From the NCBI GenBank assembly GCA_003229495.1, contig QIEB01000383.1, forward strand, positions 1-8,161: a stretch of 8,161 bases of DNA, written 5' to 3'. The position numbers and the translations under genes were made by a program. Below, one piece after another: positions 5,984 to 8,161 of this stretch. The notes below the pieces were generated by a model that was not told where the DNA came from, searched no databases, and saw nothing but the letters and a program-made list of their open reading frames with translations. Position 1 is the first letter of the stretch, and each line of letters starts with the position of its first letter. This stretch comes from Flammeovirgaceae bacterium (GTDB lineage: Bacteria; Bacteroidota; Bacteroidia; Cytophagales; Cyclobacteriaceae).

Positions 5984-6919
5984 TCACAAACTTTGGCTGT
6001 GGGGCAGCTGTGTGATTTGTGCTTGCCCGGTTAACCTATCCAATCGAACTTTTTTATTTGAGGTTAATGATCGAGTTGGTTTTGTTCCCATTATTAAGAT
6101 GGGGATATTGACTCTTCTTATAATTTCATAGGGGGTAGAATAATTGTTAAATATTCGATTAAGGAAAGTATTTTTATATTTTCCTCTACCAATACAAAAC
6201 AGCTCGATTTTCTTTTCGGAAATGTGCTCTATTAAACCTAGAATTACTGATGAATTATTCTGGTATTCAATATTAATATTGAGATTCATAGTGTAGAATG
6301 ATTGCCAGATTTTTGGAAGGTCTAATTTTTCATTCGATTCAGAGAGTTTTTGAACATTTACCAGGGTCAAAGGAGCTTTGGTATGGTGATCAATTTTAGA
6401 GACTATCTGGGGACCATATTGGTAGAGTGTGTTACCGTTGCATGCAATAGAAATCTTTGTACCAGTTTGAAATGCTATTTCTTTACCAACAATTAGTAAT
6501 GAACCGGAATATTTGTTCAATAAGAAATTTGTCAGTTTTCCTGAAAACCTTAGTTTCTCTTTCTTTTTCCCCACCACAATTAAATCCGGGTTAACCTGAT
6601 CAATTAGTTTTTCCAATTCATTAATGATATTTCCAATAGTATGATGGCAGATTGCCTGAATACCTTCAGTGGTAATTATCTCAACAATCGAACCCAATTT
6701 ATCTTCAACTTTTTTATTCTCCGATTCAAATGCTCTCAACACTGCCACCTGATTGTCACTTACTGCAATTTTCCCAGGGTTTCCAACATGGTACACATGA
6801 ATTTTGCTATCGGTTATTTTTGCCAATGAAATAGCATACTTCAGTGCTATATAAGAGGATTCTGAGAAATCCATAAGAACTAAAAATTCGTATTTAATAT
6901 TTTTGTATTTGTTGTACAT
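5984..6919 (-). CDS. Universal stress protein with two tandem Usp domains
   Basis: A 311-residue cytoplasmic protein. The first Usp domain spans about 8-146: YEFLVLMDFSESSYIALKYA (10-29) has the usual beta-1 strand with Asp17 and the first helix, and PDLIVVGKKK (111-120) and SLLIVGKE (140-147) are late strands. The second spans about 153-280: TKISIACNGN, APLTLVNVQ, IELFCIGRGKYK (238-249) and IPILIMGT (272-279). The ATP-binding pattern G-x2-G-x9-G-(S/T) is not intact in either half, so nucleotide binding is uncertain. Two-domain proteins of this length are common in Bacteroidota. Residues 281-311 form a polar tail beyond the fold. The gene begins 51 bases after the SulP permease stop on the same strand, so probable co-transcription links it to anion transport or stress. 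No Shine-Dalgarno sequence is visible; the leader is A-rich. Confidence 0.85.
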   Translation of the reverse strand: MYNKYKNIKYEFLVLMDFSESSYIALKYAISLAKITDSKIHVYHVGNPGKIAVSDNQVAVLRAFESENKKVEDKLGSIVEIITTEGIQAICHHTIGNIINELEKLIDQVNPDLIVVGKKKEKLRFSGKLTNFLLNKYSGSLLIVGKEIAFQTGTKISIACNGNTLYQYGPQIVSKIDHHTKAPLTLVNVQKLSESNEKLDLPKIWQSFYTMNLNINIEYQNNSSVILGLIEHISEKKIELFCIGRGKYKNTFLNRIFNNYSTPYEIIRRVNIPILIMGTKPTRSLTSNKKVRLDRLTGQAQITQLPHSQSL

Positions 6920-6970
6920 GTCTTTGTTTTTTTAAGCTTTTCAGAGGCTCTTGCTTCTAAATATTTGATA

Positions 6971-8161
6971 TTAATAATCGACTGTTATAGTTTCACCTCG
7001 ATTAATTAGTTGAACCTTGATGCCTTTATCTTCAGAAGTATGCTTGTAATTGTCTATGATCTCTAATACGTCATAGTCTATACTGATTGATTTACTCATA
7101 TCGATTGTGAGGTGTGTTCCATCTTGCAGTTTATTCAATGCTTTAAGAATAGCTCCTTTGTTTATAAAAGTTACTTCCTCCGCCAATGTCATTTTAACCT
7201 TATGCTGTCCATTATCCACAACCTCTTTATGTAGAAAGTGAGAATTTTTAAAACCGTTTCTAAGCAGTATCACTAAGCCGACAAAAACACCCATTGAAAT
7301 TCCTGTGAGCAAGTCAGTGAATACAATTCCACAAATGGTTACCAAAAATGGTGCAAACTGGTTCCATCCCAATTTATACATCTGTTTGAACAAGCTCGGT
7401 TTGGCTAACTTATAACCTACAACAAACAGAATACAAGCCAATACCGCTAACGGGATCATATTAAGTACAAAGGGAATTATGGCCACACAAATCAATAGGA
7501 AAAAACCATGTAGAATAGCTGACAACTTTGTTTGTCCAGAGGACTGTATGTTTGCAGAGCTCCTTACGATAACCTGCGTAATAGGCAATCCTCCGATTAA
7601 GCCTGAAAGGATATTTCCTCCACCCTGTGCGAAAAGCTCCCTGTTGGTATTGGTAATACGCTTTTTAGGATCTAGTTTATCTGTTGCCTCTACACAAAGT
7701 AAGGTTTCTAAACTGGCAACTACTGCTATAGTAACTGCAACCACCCAAACTTCAGCACTTAGGATATGAGAAAAATCAGGAAACGTAAATTGATCAATAA
7801 AACCAGAAAAACTATCGGCAACAGGAACACTTACAAGATGATGGCCTTGAATGGCAAAAGCAGGAAAGAAAGCAGTGGCAAGCTGTTGATAGGCGATACC
7901 AGCACCAACTGCAACCGCTGGTCCCTGGACCAGCTTAAAGATTTTATGTTTATGCGATAAGTATAAATCCCAACCAAGTAAGATTGTTAGTGAAATAATG
8001 CTAACAATTACTGCACCCGGAGAGATGTAATCAAGCATATTTATCAATTCGGTGAAAGTATTTTCACCATCAGCTTGTCGGAATGACAGGTCGCCCTCAT
8101 AATCAACATCGTGACCCAGGGCATGGGGAATTTGTTTTAAAAAGATGATTATTCCAATGCC
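6971..8161 (-). CDS. SulP/SLC26-family inorganic anion permease with C-terminal STAS-like domain (N-terminus beyond right edge)
   Basis: The frame is open to the right edge, giving 396 visible residues that begin GIGIIIFLKQIPHALG; no start is inside the window (the in-frame TTG at 8047 is internal). Relatives have about 500-550 residues, so roughly 100-150 are missing. Conserved SulP core elements are visible: VVASLETLLCVEATDKLDP (about 147-165), NRELFAQGGGNILSGLIGGLPI (about 173-194, in two pieces TNRELFAQGGGN and ILSGLIGGLPI) and VRSSANIQSSGQTKLSAILHG (VRSSANIQS, GQTKLSAILHG). Several hydrophobic segments follow, with LTGISMGVFVGLVILL ending the membrane part. The last 90 or so residues resemble a STAS domain (HLTIDMSKSISIDYDVLEII). 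Substrates of the family include sulfate, bicarbonate and chloride; the sequence does not decide. It leads the universal stress gene by 51 bases. Confidence 0.88.
   Translation of the reverse strand, partial: GIGIIIFLKQIPHALGHDVDYEGDLSFRQADGENTFTELINMLDYISPGAVIVSIISLTILLGWDLYLSHKHKIFKLVQGPAVAVGAGIAYQQLATAFFPAFAIQGHHLVSVPVADSFSGFIDQFTFPDFSHILSAEVWVVAVTIAVVASLETLLCVEATDKLDPKKRITNTNRELFAQGGGNILSGLIGGLPITQVIVRSSANIQSSGQTKLSAILHGFFLLICVAIIPFVLNMIPLAVLACILFVVGYKLAKPSLFKQMYKLGWNQFAPFLVTICGIVFTDLLTGISMGVFVGLVILLRNGFKNSHFLHKEVVDNGQHKVKMTLAEEVTFINKGAILKALNKLQDGTHLTIDMSKSISIDYDVLEIIDNYKHTSEDKGIKVQLINRGETITVDY

Noticed and set aside
6641..6829. Plus-strand open frame within the universal stress gene
   Set aside because: Antisense shadow of a recognisable Usp domain.
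6920..6970. Terminator between SulP and Usp
   Set aside because: Only short pairings (AAGC/GCTT, AGAG/CTCT) are present on the minus strand and they are followed by A's, not a T tract.
7479..7960. Two plus-strand open frames within the SulP gene
   Set aside because: Both are antisense to conserved membrane-domain sequence and look composition-driven.
8045..8047. TTG at 8047 as the start of the SulP permease
   Set aside because: The same frame continues in SulP-like sequence (GIGIIIFLKQIPHALG) to the window edge, so the gene is cut by the edge and this codon is internal.

Overview
The window looks like a chromosomal segment of a Bacteroidota bacterium, perhaps from the Cytophagales or a related group (the lower rank is a guess). 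The pointers are a DnaE N-terminus of the short Bacteroidota type, a LexA-like XRE/S24 regulator beside it, a LytTR regulator carrying a TolB-like domain and TPRs, moderate-to-low GC, and mostly weak Shine-Dalgarno sequences. I see no RNA genes, insertion sequences or CRISPR arrays, and no gene-free stretch over 300 bases.

Left part (1-2870): the 5' end of a DNA polymerase III alpha-subunit gene (minus strand, running off the left edge) is divergent from a plus-strand series: a small unknown protein, a HTH/S24 repressor with an intact Ala-Gly cleavage site and Ser/Lys dyad, and, 14 bases further on, a secreted beta-propeller protein. The 64-base divergent gap holds a perfect 10-base inverted repeat and four AATATT cores, good candidates for the repressor's operators. 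Together this reads as a DNA-damage (SOS-like) mutagenesis module, with a short polymerase controlled by a self-cleaving repressor. The DinB partner that often accompanies such a polymerase is not in the visible part.

Middle part (2875-5983), all on the minus strand and convergent with the first block: a 600-residue TolB-like/TPR/LytTR regulator, then 12 bases downstream a 69-residue stand-alone YdeI/OmpD-associated domain protein, then an intergenic region with TGGTGTG-like repeats about 20 bases apart, then an SRPBCC-fold protein and a 34-codon reading frame that looks like the amputated start of a carboxymuconolactone decarboxylase/AhpD-family gene. The roughly two-helical-turn spacing suits LytTR binding, so the regulator may control the SRPBCC unit; this is inference.

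Right part (5984-8161), minus strand: a SulP-family anion permease with a C-terminal STAS-like domain (its N-terminus lies beyond the right edge), followed by a tandem universal stress protein, probably as one operon.
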